A stretch of 64,000 bases of DNA. Origin: Methylotenera sp. (GTDB taxonomy: Bacteria; Pseudomonadota; Gammaproteobacteria; Burkholderiales; Methylophilaceae). Positions 6,871-15,372 of this stretch are shown piece after piece (position 1 is the stretch's first letter; every line of letters starts with the position of its first letter). The notes below the pieces were generated by a model. That model was not told the origin of the DNA. It worked only from the letters and a program-made list of their open reading frames with translations, and searched no databases. A program made the translations under genes and the position numbers. Location of the stretch: contig JAUYAL010000077.1 in the NCBI GenBank assembly GCA_030693535.1, positions 1-64,000 of the forward strand, in the 5' to 3' direction.

Positions 6871-7535
6871 AAGCCGCTTGGCTGACAGTCTTAAAGCGTG
6901 ATCTTTTGCTTGCTTTACGTAGGCAGTCGGATATTGCTACCACGTTATTCTTCTTTGTTATTGTCTCTAGCCTCTTTCCGCTAGGTATCGGACCTGAGCC
7001 AGCTGTGTTAAGCAGTATCGCGCCAGGTGTGTTATGGGTCGCAGCATTATTGGCTGGCATGATTTCCCTTTCACGATTATTTGCAGCCGATTTTGCCGAT
7101 GGTAGTTTAGAGCAAATGTTACTTGCACCTCAGCCTTTAGCATTATTAGTGACCGCCAAAATTTTTGCGCACTGGCTTGTATGTGGCTTACCTGTTGTGT
7201 TGTTGGCGCCATTAATTGGCTTACAGTACGCATTGCCAAATGATGTAATTTTGGTGTTAGTGTATTCGTTATTACTTGGAACGCCAGCATTAAGTTTAAT
7301 CGGCGCCATTGGAGCAGCACTTACGCTAGGTGTTCGTGGAAGTGGCTTATTAGTTGCTTTATTAGTATTGCCTTTATATATTCCAGCACTCATATTTGGG
7401 GCAGGTGCAGTGGCTGCTAGTCAGCATGGTATGAGCGCGCAAGCACACCTTTCATTGTTGGCGGCATGTTCACTTTTAGCATTAGTATTGGCGCCCTTGG
7501 CAACCGCCGCGGCATTACGTATTTCTGCAGAGTGA
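6867..7535 (+). CDS. ccmB: heme exporter permease CcmB
   Basis: Integral membrane partner of CcmA in the CcmABCD complex. The 222 residues hold six hydrophobic segments, beginning after a basic N-terminus (LKRDLLLALRRQSDI) that is typical of CcmB. Translation appears to start at TTG 6867, overlapping the ccmA stop as TTGA, which implies coupling. Downstream the plus-strand cluster is interrupted by an inverted thioredoxin gene (7610-8122), and no terminator is obvious between the two convergent ends. Confidence 0.9.
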   Translation: MKAAWLTVLKRDLLLALRRQSDIATTLFFFVIVSSLFPLGIGPEPAVLSSIAPGVLWVAALLAGMISLSRLFAADFADGSLEQMLLAPQPLALLVTAKIFAHWLVCGLPVVLLAPLIGLQYALPNDVILVLVYSLLLGTPALSLIGAIGAALTLGVRGSGLLVALLVLPLYIPALIFGAGAVAASQHGMSAQAHLSLLAACSLLALVLAPLATAAALRISAE

Positions 7536-7609
7536 ATCTTCACTGAGAGCATTTTACCTTTAGAAAAAAGTTGCAGGATAAAACTGCTTGTAAAACTATT
7601 AAGTAATCG

Positions 7610-8122
7610 CTATTCAAGCGTTATGTGAAATGTTTGCCCAATAAGCTTTAATGATTCTGAGCTATCCCATTGTTTCGAACCGAGGATTTTTCTGACTACG
7701 CGTCCATTTGCATCCACAAGAATAGTAAGTGGAATAGTATTGGCGCCTAACATACTTTCTAATATCACATGATGATCAAGATAGTTTGTAAAAGTCAGTT
7801 TGGATTGTTTAATGGCGGTATCGGCAGCACTTGCGTCATCATCCGTTGAAATGCCGATAACATTGAACTGTTTGCCACCAAAGCGCCGAGAAAGCCGTTC
7901 AAGCGAAGCCATTTCATCTCTACATGGTCCGCACCAACTCGCCCAAACATTAATGATGAGTGGTTTTCCGCGATATGCAGAGAACTTTCTGATGCTTCCC
8001 GTGAAGCTATTCATTGGCACATCGCGAAGCTTACTGCCGACTTCGATTTCACCTATTGCATTCGCAAATGTATAGTTAAATATGCTTAAAAGACAGAAAA
8101 TAGTGATAGCGATTACTTTCAT
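7610..8122 (-). CDS. TlpA-like periplasmic thioredoxin
   Basis: A 170-residue thiol-disulfide protein with an N-terminal signal peptide (about residues 1-22). The thioredoxin fold carries the active site WASWCGPCRDE near residues 61-71 and the cis-proline loop NTIPLTILVD near 130. It is of the TlpA/ResA type and should work as a periplasmic reductant or folding factor for cysteine proteins. It lies inverted between ccmB and ccmC, splitting the ccm cluster. ccmG at 11815 already supplies a dedicated ccm thioredoxin, so this may be a second reductant for apocytochrome or CcmH, or an unrelated insertion. Confidence 0.85.
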   Translation of the reverse strand: MKVIAITIFCLLSIFNYTFANAIGEIEVGSKLRDVPMNSFTGSIRKFSAYRGKPLIINVWASWCGPCRDEMASLERLSRRFGGKQFNVIGISTDDDASAADTAIKQSKLTFTNYLDHHVILESMLGANTIPLTILVDANGRVVRKILGSKQWDSSESLKLIGQTFHITLE

Positions 8123-8294
8123 AAGCTATATTTACCTTTAGAGAGATTTGAATCTGAATTAAGTGGTCAGGCAAGCCATTAGAATTCTACTGCAATTTAT
8201 AGTAATGCTTAGCACCGATTTACTGTCAAATTTTTAAGTATCTCTGTAAAATGCGCGAAGTGTAGAAAAAGTTAAAAAATGAGCAAAACTAAAT

Positions 8295-9053
8295 ATGAGC
8301 ATTAATTGGTTTAAATATTCTTCCCCACAAAAATTTTATCCTTTAGCGGGAAAAATGATTCCTTGGTTTGTATGGTTGGCAACTATTTTTACTGTTGTTG
8401 GGTTATATATTGGCTTTGCTATTGCCCCTACTGATTTTCAGCAAGGTGAGGCTTATCGTATTATTTTTGTGCATGTGCCTGCAGCTTGGATGTCTATGGT
8501 CATTTATATTGTAATGGCTACATGGGCAGGCATTGGCTTGGCTCTTAATGCAAGGCTATCGGCTATGATGGCGCAGGCATTGGCGCCAACAGGCGCAATG
8601 TTTACATTACTAGCGCTTGTGACTGGTTCTCTATGGGGCAAACCTATGTGGGGCACTTGGTGGGTATGGGATGCGCGTTTAACTTCTGAACTGATTCTAC
8701 TTTTTCTTTACTTAGGTTTTATTGCTTTGCAGTCGTCTATTGATGATCCTCGCCGGGCAGATCGAGCCGGCGCACTCTTGGCTTTGGTGGGTGTGGTTAA
8801 TGTGCCAATTATTTACTTTTCTGTAAAATGGTGGAATACCTTGCATCAGGGTTCGAGCATCAATATGGGAGCAGCGCCAAAAATGGCTGCTACCATGTTG
8901 CTAGGTATGCTTATCATGGCAATAGCGTTTTGGATGTATACCGTTGCAGTTGCATTAATGCGGGTGAGGTGCATTATGCTGGAACGTGAACGTACTTCTG
9001 ACTGGGTGAAAGAGTTGTCACTGAAAGAATTATCGGTGGGAGGTATAGCATAA
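8295..9053 (+). CDS. ccmC: heme handling protein CcmC
   Basis: Inner-membrane protein of 252 residues with six membrane segments. It loads heme onto CcmE. It carries the tryptophan-rich WWD motif WGTWWVWDARLTSEL (about residues 118-132) and the flanking histidines of the heme handling protein family (FVHVPAAW near 58). A divergent 172-base gap separates it from the minus-strand thioredoxin gene, so it likely has its own promoter, although no convincing hexamers were recognised. Its stop overlaps the ccmD start (TAATG). Confidence 0.93.
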   Translation: MSINWFKYSSPQKFYPLAGKMIPWFVWLATIFTVVGLYIGFAIAPTDFQQGEAYRIIFVHVPAAWMSMVIYIVMATWAGIGLALNARLSAMMAQALAPTGAMFTLLALVTGSLWGKPMWGTWWVWDARLTSELILLFLYLGFIALQSSIDDPRRADRAGALLALVGVVNVPIIYFSVKWWNTLHQGSSINMGAAPKMAATMLLGMLIMAIAFWMYTVAVALMRVRCIMLERERTSDWVKELSLKELSVGGIA

Positions 9054-9217
9054 TGCAATGGGCGAGTTGGTCTGCTTTTTTTAATATGGGTGGCTACGCA
9101 TTTTATGTGTGGTTTTCTTTTGGTTTTACGGCACTTTGTATGGTTTGGGAAGTCATAGCGCTACGTAAACGCAATGCACAAGCGTTGCGTCTGTCTAAAT
9201 TATTAGCTCAAGGTTAA
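9053..9217 (+). CDS. ccmD: small heme exporter protein CcmD
   Basis: A 54-residue single-span protein that starts with ATG overlapping the ccmC stop and ends two bases before ccmE. It has the CcmD pattern: [17 protein letters not shown] at the N-terminus as the membrane span, then a basic tail [12 protein letters not shown]. It holds the CcmABC complex together for release of heme-CcmE. Position between ccmC and ccmE and the length are exactly as expected. Confidence 0.88.
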   Translation: MQWASWSAFFNMGGYAFYVWFSFGFTALCMVWEVIALRKRNAQALRLSKLLAQG

Positions 9218-9219
9218 CT

Positions 9220-9681
9220 ATGGTTCTTAAAGCACGTCATAAACGATTTGTGTTAATTGGTATTGGTTTGGCACTTATAGGCTTGGCATCAATGCTTATT
9301 TTGAACGCGTTTCAAAGCAATATGGTGTTTTTTTACACACCCACACAAGTTGCAAAAAGTGAAGTGCCACAAAATACAGGATTCCGTATTGGCGGCTTGG
9401 TTGAGGTTGGAAGTATAAAACGTGGGGATGATGGCTTAACCATCAACTTTGTGATTACTGATACGGCCAAAACTGTACCGGTTGTGTATAAAGGTGTTTT
9501 ACCAGATTTATTTAAAGAGGGAAAAGGTGTGGTTGCACAAGGTAAGGTTGGTGCGGACGGTCTATTTGTCGCTAGTGAAGTGCTCGCTAAACATGATGAA
9601 AACTACATGCCACCAGAAGCCGCCGATGCCTTAAAACAGGCGCAAGCACAAAGTAAAACTTTAGTCATGCCAGCAAAATAG
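9220..9681 (+). CDS. ccmE: heme chaperone CcmE
   Basis: Periplasmic heme chaperone anchored by one N-terminal membrane helix (about residues 9-29). It binds heme covalently through the histidine of [10 protein letters not shown] (about residue 124), with the following tyrosine as heme ligand, and hands heme to CcmF. At 153 residues it is of normal length. The FFYTPTQV motif after the helix and the beta-barrel OB-fold segment [12 protein letters not shown] are present. It is co-transcribed with ccmCD. A 160-base gap follows before ccmF, which contains a TTGACA at 9788 but no good -10 at standard spacing. Confidence 0.93.
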   Translation: MVLKARHKRFVLIGIGLALIGLASMLILNAFQSNMVFFYTPTQVAKSEVPQNTGFRIGGLVEVGSIKRGDDGLTINFVITDTAKTVPVVYKGVLPDLFKEGKGVVAQGKVGADGLFVASEVLAKHDENYMPPEAADALKQAQAQSKTLVMPAK

Positions 9682-9841
9682 ACAATCTTTTTAATGTGCC
9701 TAGCTAAATGGAAGTTTAGCGCACGGCATTTTAGCTGTATTTATTTCAACGTAGCTAGATTAATAGTAGTGACCGTTTCATAAAGTCTTGACATAAAACC
9801 GAGTATAAACAAGATAGATTTAATATTGTAAGGACGTAATC

Positions 9842-11818
9842 GTGATTCCTGAAATTGGCCATTTTTCTTTAATTTTAGCTTTGTTAGTCGCCATAGTGCT
9901 TGGCAGCTTTCCTATTATAGGTGCTAGTCGTGGCAACACAGTGTGGATGGGACTCGCTAAACCCTTAGTCCGCGTGCAGTTCTTACTTATTGCATTTGCT
10001 TTTATTTGTTTGGCTTATGCGTTTGCAACTAATGATTTCTCTGTGGTTTACGTTGCTAATAACTCCAACTCCAAATTACCTTTAGAATTTCGTATAGCCG
10101 CAGTATGGGGTGGACATGAAGGTTCATTGTTATTATGGGTACTTATCTTAAGCGTTTGGACTGTTGCGGTAAGCTTATTCTCTAAGCATATTCCAGATGA
10201 TATGCGTGCACGAATTTTAGGTGTCATGGGTTTAATTAGCGTTGGATTTTTGTTGTTTATGTTGTTTGCATCTAATCCTTTTGAACGTTTATTGCCTTCG
10301 GCTATTGATGGTCGTGATTTAAACCCGCTGTTACAAGATCCTGGAATGATTTTTCATCCGCCAATGCTTTATATGGGCTATGTTGGATTTTCTGTGGCGT
10401 TTGCTTTTGCCATTGCCGCTTTGCTTGGCGGTCAGTTAGATGCAGCGTGGGCGCGTTGGTCTAGGCCTTGGACAACCTTAGCATGGGTTTTCCTGACTCT
10501 TGGAATTATGCTTGGAAGTAACTGGGCTTACTACGAGTTAGGTTGGGGTGGATGGTGGTTTTGGGATGCCGTAGAAAATGCCTCATTTTTGCCTTGGTTG
10601 GTAGGCACAGCCCTGATTCATTCATTAGCTGTTACTGAAAAACGTGGTAGCTTTAAGGCTTGGACAGTCTTGCTTGCCATTTGTGCATTTTCGTTAAGTT
10701 TGCTCGGTACCTTTCTTGTGCGTTCTGGCGTTATCACCTCAGTGCATGCTTTCGCATCCGACCCAACCCGCGGTGTATTTATTTTAGCGTTTCTAGTCGT
10801 GGTGATTGGTGGGTCTTTAGTGCTGTTTGCTTGGCGCGCGCCAACTATGGGACGTGGCGGTAAGTTTGACGTAGTATCTAGAGAAAGTTTTTTACTGGCA
10901 AATAATGTGTTGTTAGCTGTGGCTGCTTTATCAGTTTTACTTGGCACCTTGTACCCATTATTTTTAGATGCACTTAATTTGGGTAAAATTTCAGTAGGCC
11001 CTCCATATTTTGATGCGGTGTTTGCTCCGCTTATGGCGCCAGCGTTGTTCTTAATGGGTATTGGTCCAATAGCTCGCTGGAAAGATGCCTCTCTTCCAGA
11101 GTTGGCCATGCGTTTGCGATGGGCTTTTGGTATCAGCATTGCAACTGCAATCATTTTGCCATTGATGCTCGGTAATCTTACGCCGATGATTGGCTTTGGA
11201 TTATTTTTAGCTTTCTGGATTTTTGCAACTAGCGCTGAGTTAATCTATCAGCGCCTGCGTAAATCTGAGCAGCCATTAATCGCACGTATTAAGTCTAACT
11301 CACGTTCTTGGTGGGGCATGGTGATTGCGCATTTAGGTATTGCTGTGTTTACCTTGGGTGTGACAATAGTGAAAGGTTTTGAGTCTGAGATTGCGGTCAA
11401 AATGTTCCCAGGCGATGTGGCGCATTTAGCAGGATATGACTTTACCTTTGATGGTGTTAAAAACATTCAAGGGCCAAATTATGAATCAAGTCTTGGGCAA
11501 GTTCATGTGACTAAAAATGGGATATTACGCACCATACTTGAGCCTGAAAAGCGGCTTTATACCGTGACTAATATGCCAATGAGCGAAGCTGGTATTAGCC
11601 CTCACTTCATTCATGATTTATATGTATCCTTGGGTGAGCCGCTAGAGGATGGTGCTTGGAGTGTAAGGATATACTATAAACCAATGGTTGAATGGGTGTG
11701 GGGCGGTTGTTTAATGATGTCATTTGGTGGTCTTTTAGCCTTATCTGATAGACGCTATAGACTTAAAAAACGTGCGGAAAATATGGAGAAAAACAGCACT
11801 AAAGAGGTTTCAAAATGA
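9842..11818 (+). CDS. ccmF: cytochrome c heme lyase subunit CcmF
   Basis: Large inner-membrane protein (658 residues, roughly 15 spans) that with CcmH attaches heme to apocytochrome c. The WWD motif GWGGWWFWDAVENASFLPWL lies near residues 237-256, and the conserved histidines of HEGSLLLW, FHPPMLYMGY and SVHAFASDP are visible. The start is GTG at 9842 after AAGGACG. The stop overlaps the ccmG start by four bases (ATGA), showing translational coupling. Long reverse-strand frames across it are composition shadows. Confidence 0.95.
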   Translation: MIPEIGHFSLILALLVAIVLGSFPIIGASRGNTVWMGLAKPLVRVQFLLIAFAFICLAYAFATNDFSVVYVANNSNSKLPLEFRIAAVWGGHEGSLLLWVLILSVWTVAVSLFSKHIPDDMRARILGVMGLISVGFLLFMLFASNPFERLLPSAIDGRDLNPLLQDPGMIFHPPMLYMGYVGFSVAFAFAIAALLGGQLDAAWARWSRPWTTLAWVFLTLGIMLGSNWAYYELGWGGWWFWDAVENASFLPWLVGTALIHSLAVTEKRGSFKAWTVLLAICAFSLSLLGTFLVRSGVITSVHAFASDPTRGVFILAFLVVVIGGSLVLFAWRAPTMGRGGKFDVVSRESFLLANNVLLAVAALSVLLGTLYPLFLDALNLGKISVGPPYFDAVFAPLMAPALFLMGIGPIARWKDASLPELAMRLRWAFGISIATAIILPLMLGNLTPMIGFGLFLAFWIFATSAELIYQRLRKSEQPLIARIKSNSRSWWGMVIAHLGIAVFTLGVTIVKGFESEIAVKMFPGDVAHLAGYDFTFDGVKNIQGPNYESSLGQVHVTKNGILRTILEPEKRLYTVTNMPMSEAGISPHFIHDLYVSLGEPLEDGAWSVRIYYKPMVEWVWGGCLMMSFGGLLALSDRRYRLKKRAENMEKNSTKEVSK

Positions 11819-12342
11819 AACGTGCACTAATCCCATTAGTGATATTTCTAATTGTGATAGGTTTCTTATTTAAGGGTCTATTTCTTAATCCACGTGAAGT
11901 GCCATCGCCTTTGGTGGGTAAGCCAACACCACAATTTAATTTGCCGCGTTTAGATAACCCTGAGAAGACTTTTTCACCTAAAGAAATGCTAGGTAAGGTT
12001 TGGCTTTTCAATGTGTGGGCTTCATGGTGCCCAGCTTGCAGGGATGAACACCCCATTTTAGTAGATTTATCAGAAACAGGATTTGTGCCAATTGTGGGGA
12101 TGGATTATAAAGATACACGGGAAGAAGCGCTGCAATGGCTTCAAAACGGCGGTAATCCTTATACAGTCACTGCCGTAGATGCGGATGGTCGTGTTGGCAT
12201 TGATTATGGCGTTTATGGCGTGCCTGAAACGTATGTAATTGATAAGGCTGGCGTGATTGCATACAAGCAAATAGGCCCAGTTACTTATGAATCCTTGCGT
12301 GACAAAATTATTCCTTTAGTCAAAAGGTTACAAGTACAATGA
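11815..12342 (+). CDS. ccmG: thiol-disulfide interchange protein CcmG/DsbE
   Basis: Periplasmic membrane-anchored thioredoxin that keeps the apocytochrome CxxCH cysteines reduced. It has 175 residues: an N-terminal membrane helix (about 5-24), the active site WASWCPACRDEHP (about 68-80), and the cis-proline loop YGVYGVPETYVID, both typical of DsbE. It overlaps ccmF upstream and ccmH downstream by four bases each. It differs from the inverted TlpA-like gene at 7610 (WCGPC). Confidence 0.93.
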   Translation: MKRALIPLVIFLIVIGFLFKGLFLNPREVPSPLVGKPTPQFNLPRLDNPEKTFSPKEMLGKVWLFNVWASWCPACRDEHPILVDLSETGFVPIVGMDYKDTREEALQWLQNGGNPYTVTAVDADGRVGIDYGVYGVPETYVIDKAGVIAYKQIGPVTYESLRDKIIPLVKRLQVQ

Positions 12343-12809
12343 AGCTAAGATTCACATTTCAACTAATTGCCGCTTTGTTAATGTTGCAGTCATTGAATAT
12401 TTATGCGCAAGAAGCGCAGCCCTTAGAAACTAATGCCGCGGTGGAAGTGCAAGTACAAAGACTTTCAGAAGAACTACGCTGCCTAGTTTGTCAAAACCAA
12501 ACGCTAGCAGATTCACATGCGGGTCTTGCTGAAGATTTGAAGCAAGAAATACGAGTCATGGCAACTAAAGGTATGACAGATCAAGCCATTATTGACTATT
12601 TGGTGGCACGCTATGGTGATTTTGTGCGCTATAAACCGCCACTAAACCCTTTGACAGCGTTACTTTGGATAGGCCCTTTTGGACTATTGTTGGCTGGTGG
12701 TATTGGCCTATTCATTATGTTGCGTGGACGTCAGAAGATGGCAGTCAACGTTCCGCTTAGCGCTGAAGAAGAAAGTAAAGTCAGTGAATTATTAAATAAG
12801 GAATCGTAA
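12339..12809 (+). CDS. ccmH: cytochrome c biogenesis protein CcmH (CcmL type)
   Basis: Periplasm-facing thiol protein of 156 residues with a signal peptide (residues 1-23), the redox motif LRCLVCQNQ (about residues 46-54) and one C-terminal membrane helix (about 105-128). This is the short CcmH/CcmL domain, forming the heme-lyase complex with CcmF and CcmI. It is expressed with ccmG and ccmI; its stop overlaps the ccmI start by one base (TAATG). Confidence 0.92.
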   Translation: MKLRFTFQLIAALLMLQSLNIYAQEAQPLETNAAVEVQVQRLSEELRCLVCQNQTLADSHAGLAEDLKQEIRVMATKGMTDQAIIDYLVARYGDFVRYKPPLNPLTALLWIGPFGLLLAGGIGLFIMLRGRQKMAVNVPLSAEEESKVSELLNKES

Positions 12810-13576
12810 TGCTAGTATTTTTGGCAGTCGTAGTTTTTTTATTGGTGATTGTACTCACCTTCATGGTAGTGCCTTTATTTAGACCAAGTACTGCGCTAAG
12901 GGCGGAAAGTAGCGTTGAAAAGCGTGATATTTTTCGACAACAGTTTGACGAGATTGAACAAGATAAAATAAATGGCATGTTAGACATAGAGCAATATGAC
13001 AACGCTAAAGTTGAGTTAGAGCGACGTATGTTGGACGAGTTAGGTATGAGCAACACCACGGAAGTAAATGTTAAGCCAGACCGACTTTTGGCTTTTATTT
13101 TAATCATATTATTTCCAATCATCGCAATTTTTATTTACGTTGTCATTGGTCGACCTATCGCAATCATTATGCCCTTAGTCGCGCCAATCAATGCGACAGA
13201 AAATACGAGCATTTCGGCGCTAACTGCTTCTTCGGCCAGTCTGAATGGGACGGTTACCATCGCTAAAGCGCTAGCTGGCAAGTTAGATCCTGACACAACC
13301 GTATTTGTGTTTGCTCGTGCTGTCGCAGGCTCTCCTATGCCACTTGCTATTAGACGTATTACAGTGAAAGACTTACCTTATAATTATCAATTAGATGATA
13401 GTAATGCACTCATGCCAGGATTAATGCTTTCGCAAGCGAGCGAAGTCGTATTAGTAGCACAAGTTTCTAAAAGTGGTGATGCTAAGCCTCAAGCAGGAGA
13501 TTTTCAGGGAGTATCGGCTTCTGTGAAGCCGGATGGGCGCATTATTGATGTAGAAATTAATCAAGTAGTACCTTAA
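12809..13576 (+). CDS. ccmI: CcmI-like protein lacking the TPR region
   Basis: The 255-residue product starts like CcmI: a membrane helix (1-22), the coiled segment FRQQFDEIEQDKINGMLDIE and VELERRMLDEL (about 50-78), then a second membrane helix (about 92-115). The C-terminal part (about 130-255) matches the Ig-like periplasmic domain found at the end of long CcmI proteins: KLDPDTTVFVFARAV, SPMPLAIRRI, a tail ending DVEINQVVP. What is missing is the tetratricopeptide block between them, which in other bacteria binds the C-terminus of apocytochromes; standard CcmI has about 400 residues. There is no sign of frameshift, so the short form appears genuine. It is the last gene of the ccm cluster. 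Confidence 0.8.
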   Translation: MLVFLAVVVFLLVIVLTFMVVPLFRPSTALRAESSVEKRDIFRQQFDEIEQDKINGMLDIEQYDNAKVELERRMLDELGMSNTTEVNVKPDRLLAFILIILFPIIAIFIYVVIGRPIAIIMPLVAPINATENTSISALTASSASLNGTVTIAKALAGKLDPDTTVFVFARAVAGSPMPLAIRRITVKDLPYNYQLDDSNALMPGLMLSQASEVVLVAQVSKSGDAKPQAGDFQGVSASVKPDGRIIDVEINQVVP

Positions 13577-13577
13577 T

Positions 13578-13601
13578 AAGCAAGCTTGATTTCTTGCTTT
13601 T
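13578..13601. terminator. probable bidirectional terminator between ccmI and ftsX
   Basis: AAGCAAG (13578-13584) pairs with CTTGCTT (13593-13599) across an eight-base loop, with T residues on the plus side and a TTTT on the minus side. It lies in the 33-base gap between two convergent genes. Confidence 0.5.
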
Positions 13602-13609
13602 AAAATGAT

Positions 13610-14539
13610 TTAATTAATTTTTATTGAAGCGATAGATCTTGTGACAGCCATATAAGAGCCTAGCCAACCCACAAAAATTGAAGCAATGATAATGCTGATG
13701 AATAGTGAAAGGTTGAACCAAGCTACGCTAAAGTCACTGCTGTATAGACTAGATAACTGTATTACTGACTGATTGTAAAGTTGAACAATTATAGTCAATA
13801 TCACTATGGTCAATAGCCCACCAAACAGCCCGTAGAAAATGCCAGCATACAAAAATGGGGTTCTGATAAAACTAGTGGTGGCACCAATTAATTTACTAAC
13901 AATAATCTCATCTTTTTGCGTCAATATTTGCATGCGAATGGTATTGCCAATAATAATTAGTAAAGCTAGGGCGAGTAAGGATGCTACAAATAATATAATT
14001 TTCGTGCCCAGTGACAATATAGTAGATAGGCGTTTAGCCCATTCGCTATTTAACAATACTTGATCTACACCAGAAATGCTTTGCATTTCATTTTTAAGAG
14101 CTTCAAGTGCGATGGGGTCTGTTGACTTTGCCTGAATAAAAAATGCGTCTGGTAATGGATTTTTTTCTAATTGATTCACTTTTCTGTCAATTTCATTATT
14201 CCCAGCTTTAGTCACAGATTTGTATTTAAACTCATCCCAAGCTTGGTCTTTAGGCACAAAATGAAACCGTTTAATTGCATCATTTTTTGCTAATTCCGCA
14301 TTAATTTCAGACACTGCATCTACATTTGCATCGAGTTTAAGAAAAAGACTAATCTCAGTTTCATCCTGCATATGATTAGTCAGCTTGGATAAGTGATCTA
14401 CGCCCACATAGAATAAAGCTGGGATGCACATGGCAACAGCAATGACCAAAGTGATCATAAATGTAGGTAGTTTATTATTGCACATGCGGCCAAGCACTAG
14501 CTTAATGGCTTGTATGTGTTGATTGAGCCAGTTATTCAT
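13610..14539 (-). CDS. ftsX: cell division protein FtsX
   Basis: Membrane partner of FtsE at the division septum; with FtsE it controls periplasmic peptidoglycan hydrolases. From the chosen start it has 309 residues: a cytoplasmic N-terminus, helix one (about 22-42), a large periplasmic domain and three more helices in the second half, the normal FtsX layout. The ATG at 14539 is preferred to the upstream ATG at 14557 because GGAG lies seven bases before it and the overlap with ftsE falls to eight bases. It is the last gene of the ftsY-ftsE-ftsX run on this strand. Confidence 0.92.
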   Translation of the reverse strand: MNNWLNQHIQAIKLVLGRMCNNKLPTFMITLVIAVAMCIPALFYVGVDHLSKLTNHMQDETEISLFLKLDANVDAVSEINAELAKNDAIKRFHFVPKDQAWDEFKYKSVTKAGNNEIDRKVNQLEKNPLPDAFFIQAKSTDPIALEALKNEMQSISGVDQVLLNSEWAKRLSTILSLGTKIILFVASLLALALLIIIGNTIRMQILTQKDEIIVSKLIGATTSFIRTPFLYAGIFYGLFGGLLTIVILTIIVQLYNQSVIQLSSLYSSDFSVAWFNLSLFISIIIASIFVGWLGSYMAVTRSIASIKIN

Positions 14540-15218
14540 GGTGGACTCCAGTAACACTAGATTTAGTCTGAGTCAGCTGACCGTGGTTAAGATGTAACAC
14601 CCGATTTTGTGTTGCACTCATACCTAGCGCGTCATGTGTAGCAACAATTACGGTGACCCCCACTTGATGAAATGCATGGAAAATAGCCATAATATCCGCT
14701 GCATAACTTGCATCTAGGTTGCCCGTTGGCTCGTCTGCTACCAAGATAGAAGGACGGCTTACGACTGCGCGAGCTATGGCTAATCTTTGCTGCTCCCCAC
14801 CTGAAAGTGAAATCGGCATGGCTTTTTCTTTGTGCAACAACCCTACTTTATCTAGTGCGGCACGTACGCGTTTCGCAGCCTCAGAACCTGATATACCATT
14901 GATATGTAATGGCAGAATTACATTCTCAAAGCAGTTACGGTCATATAATAACTTATGGTCTTGAAAAATTAAGCCAAATCGACGGCGCATGTAGGGGATG
15001 GCAGAAGGTTTCAGTTTGCTAATGTTTTGGTTAGCAATAAGTACAGTTCCACTAGTAGGACGTTCAATGGCTGCAATAAGTTTTAGTAACGTGCTTTTCC
15101 CTGCACCAGAGTGCCCAGTGACAAATACCAATTCGCCCGCTTCGATAGTAAAGCTGACGTTTTTTAATGCCTCATTGCTACCTGGGTAGCGCTTAGTGAC
15201 TTGGTCAAATTTAATCAT
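14532..15218 (-). CDS. ftsE: cell division ATP-binding protein FtsE
   Basis: ABC ATPase of 228 residues that binds FtsX and FtsZ. Motifs: [10 protein letters not shown] at the N-terminus, Walker [13 protein letters not shown] (about 36-47), Q-loop LIFQDHKLL, signature LSGGEQQR (about 140) and Walker [12 protein letters not shown]. The ftsX start overlaps its end. Upstream, 154 bases separate it from ftsY, so it may be read from the ftsY transcript or its own promoter. Confidence 0.94.
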   Translation of the reverse strand: MIKFDQVTKRYPGSNEALKNVSFTIEAGELVFVTGHSGAGKSTLLKLIAAIERPTSGTVLIANQNISKLKPSAIPYMRRRFGLIFQDHKLLYDRNCFENVILPLHINGISGSEAAKRVRAALDKVGLLHKEKAMPISLSGGEQQRLAIARAVVSRPSILVADEPTGNLDASYAADIMAIFHAFHQVGVTVIVATHDALGMSATQNRVLHLNHGQLTQTKSSVTGVHHE

Positions 15219-15372
15219 TACATTAGATTATATAGCAAATGGGTTTAAGTGGATGAGCATGCTGGCCTGAATGACTGAGCATTTTTTGTTGTAGTTTTGC
15301 GCTTGGCGATTGAACTGAATAGATGGCAAATAATCATTTGAATGGGTCAATGGTCATTCTGATGATGATTAA

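Noticed and set aside
9788..9820. Promoter before ccmF
   Set aside because: TTGACA is present at 9788-9793, but TATAAA is only ten bases away and no -10 lies at 16-18 bases.
10618..11154. Long minus-strand open frame inside ccmF
   Set aside because: It is rich in lysine, alanine, proline and threonine as expected from the reverse of a membrane-protein gene. It has no domain pattern and lies wholly within a clear ccmF.
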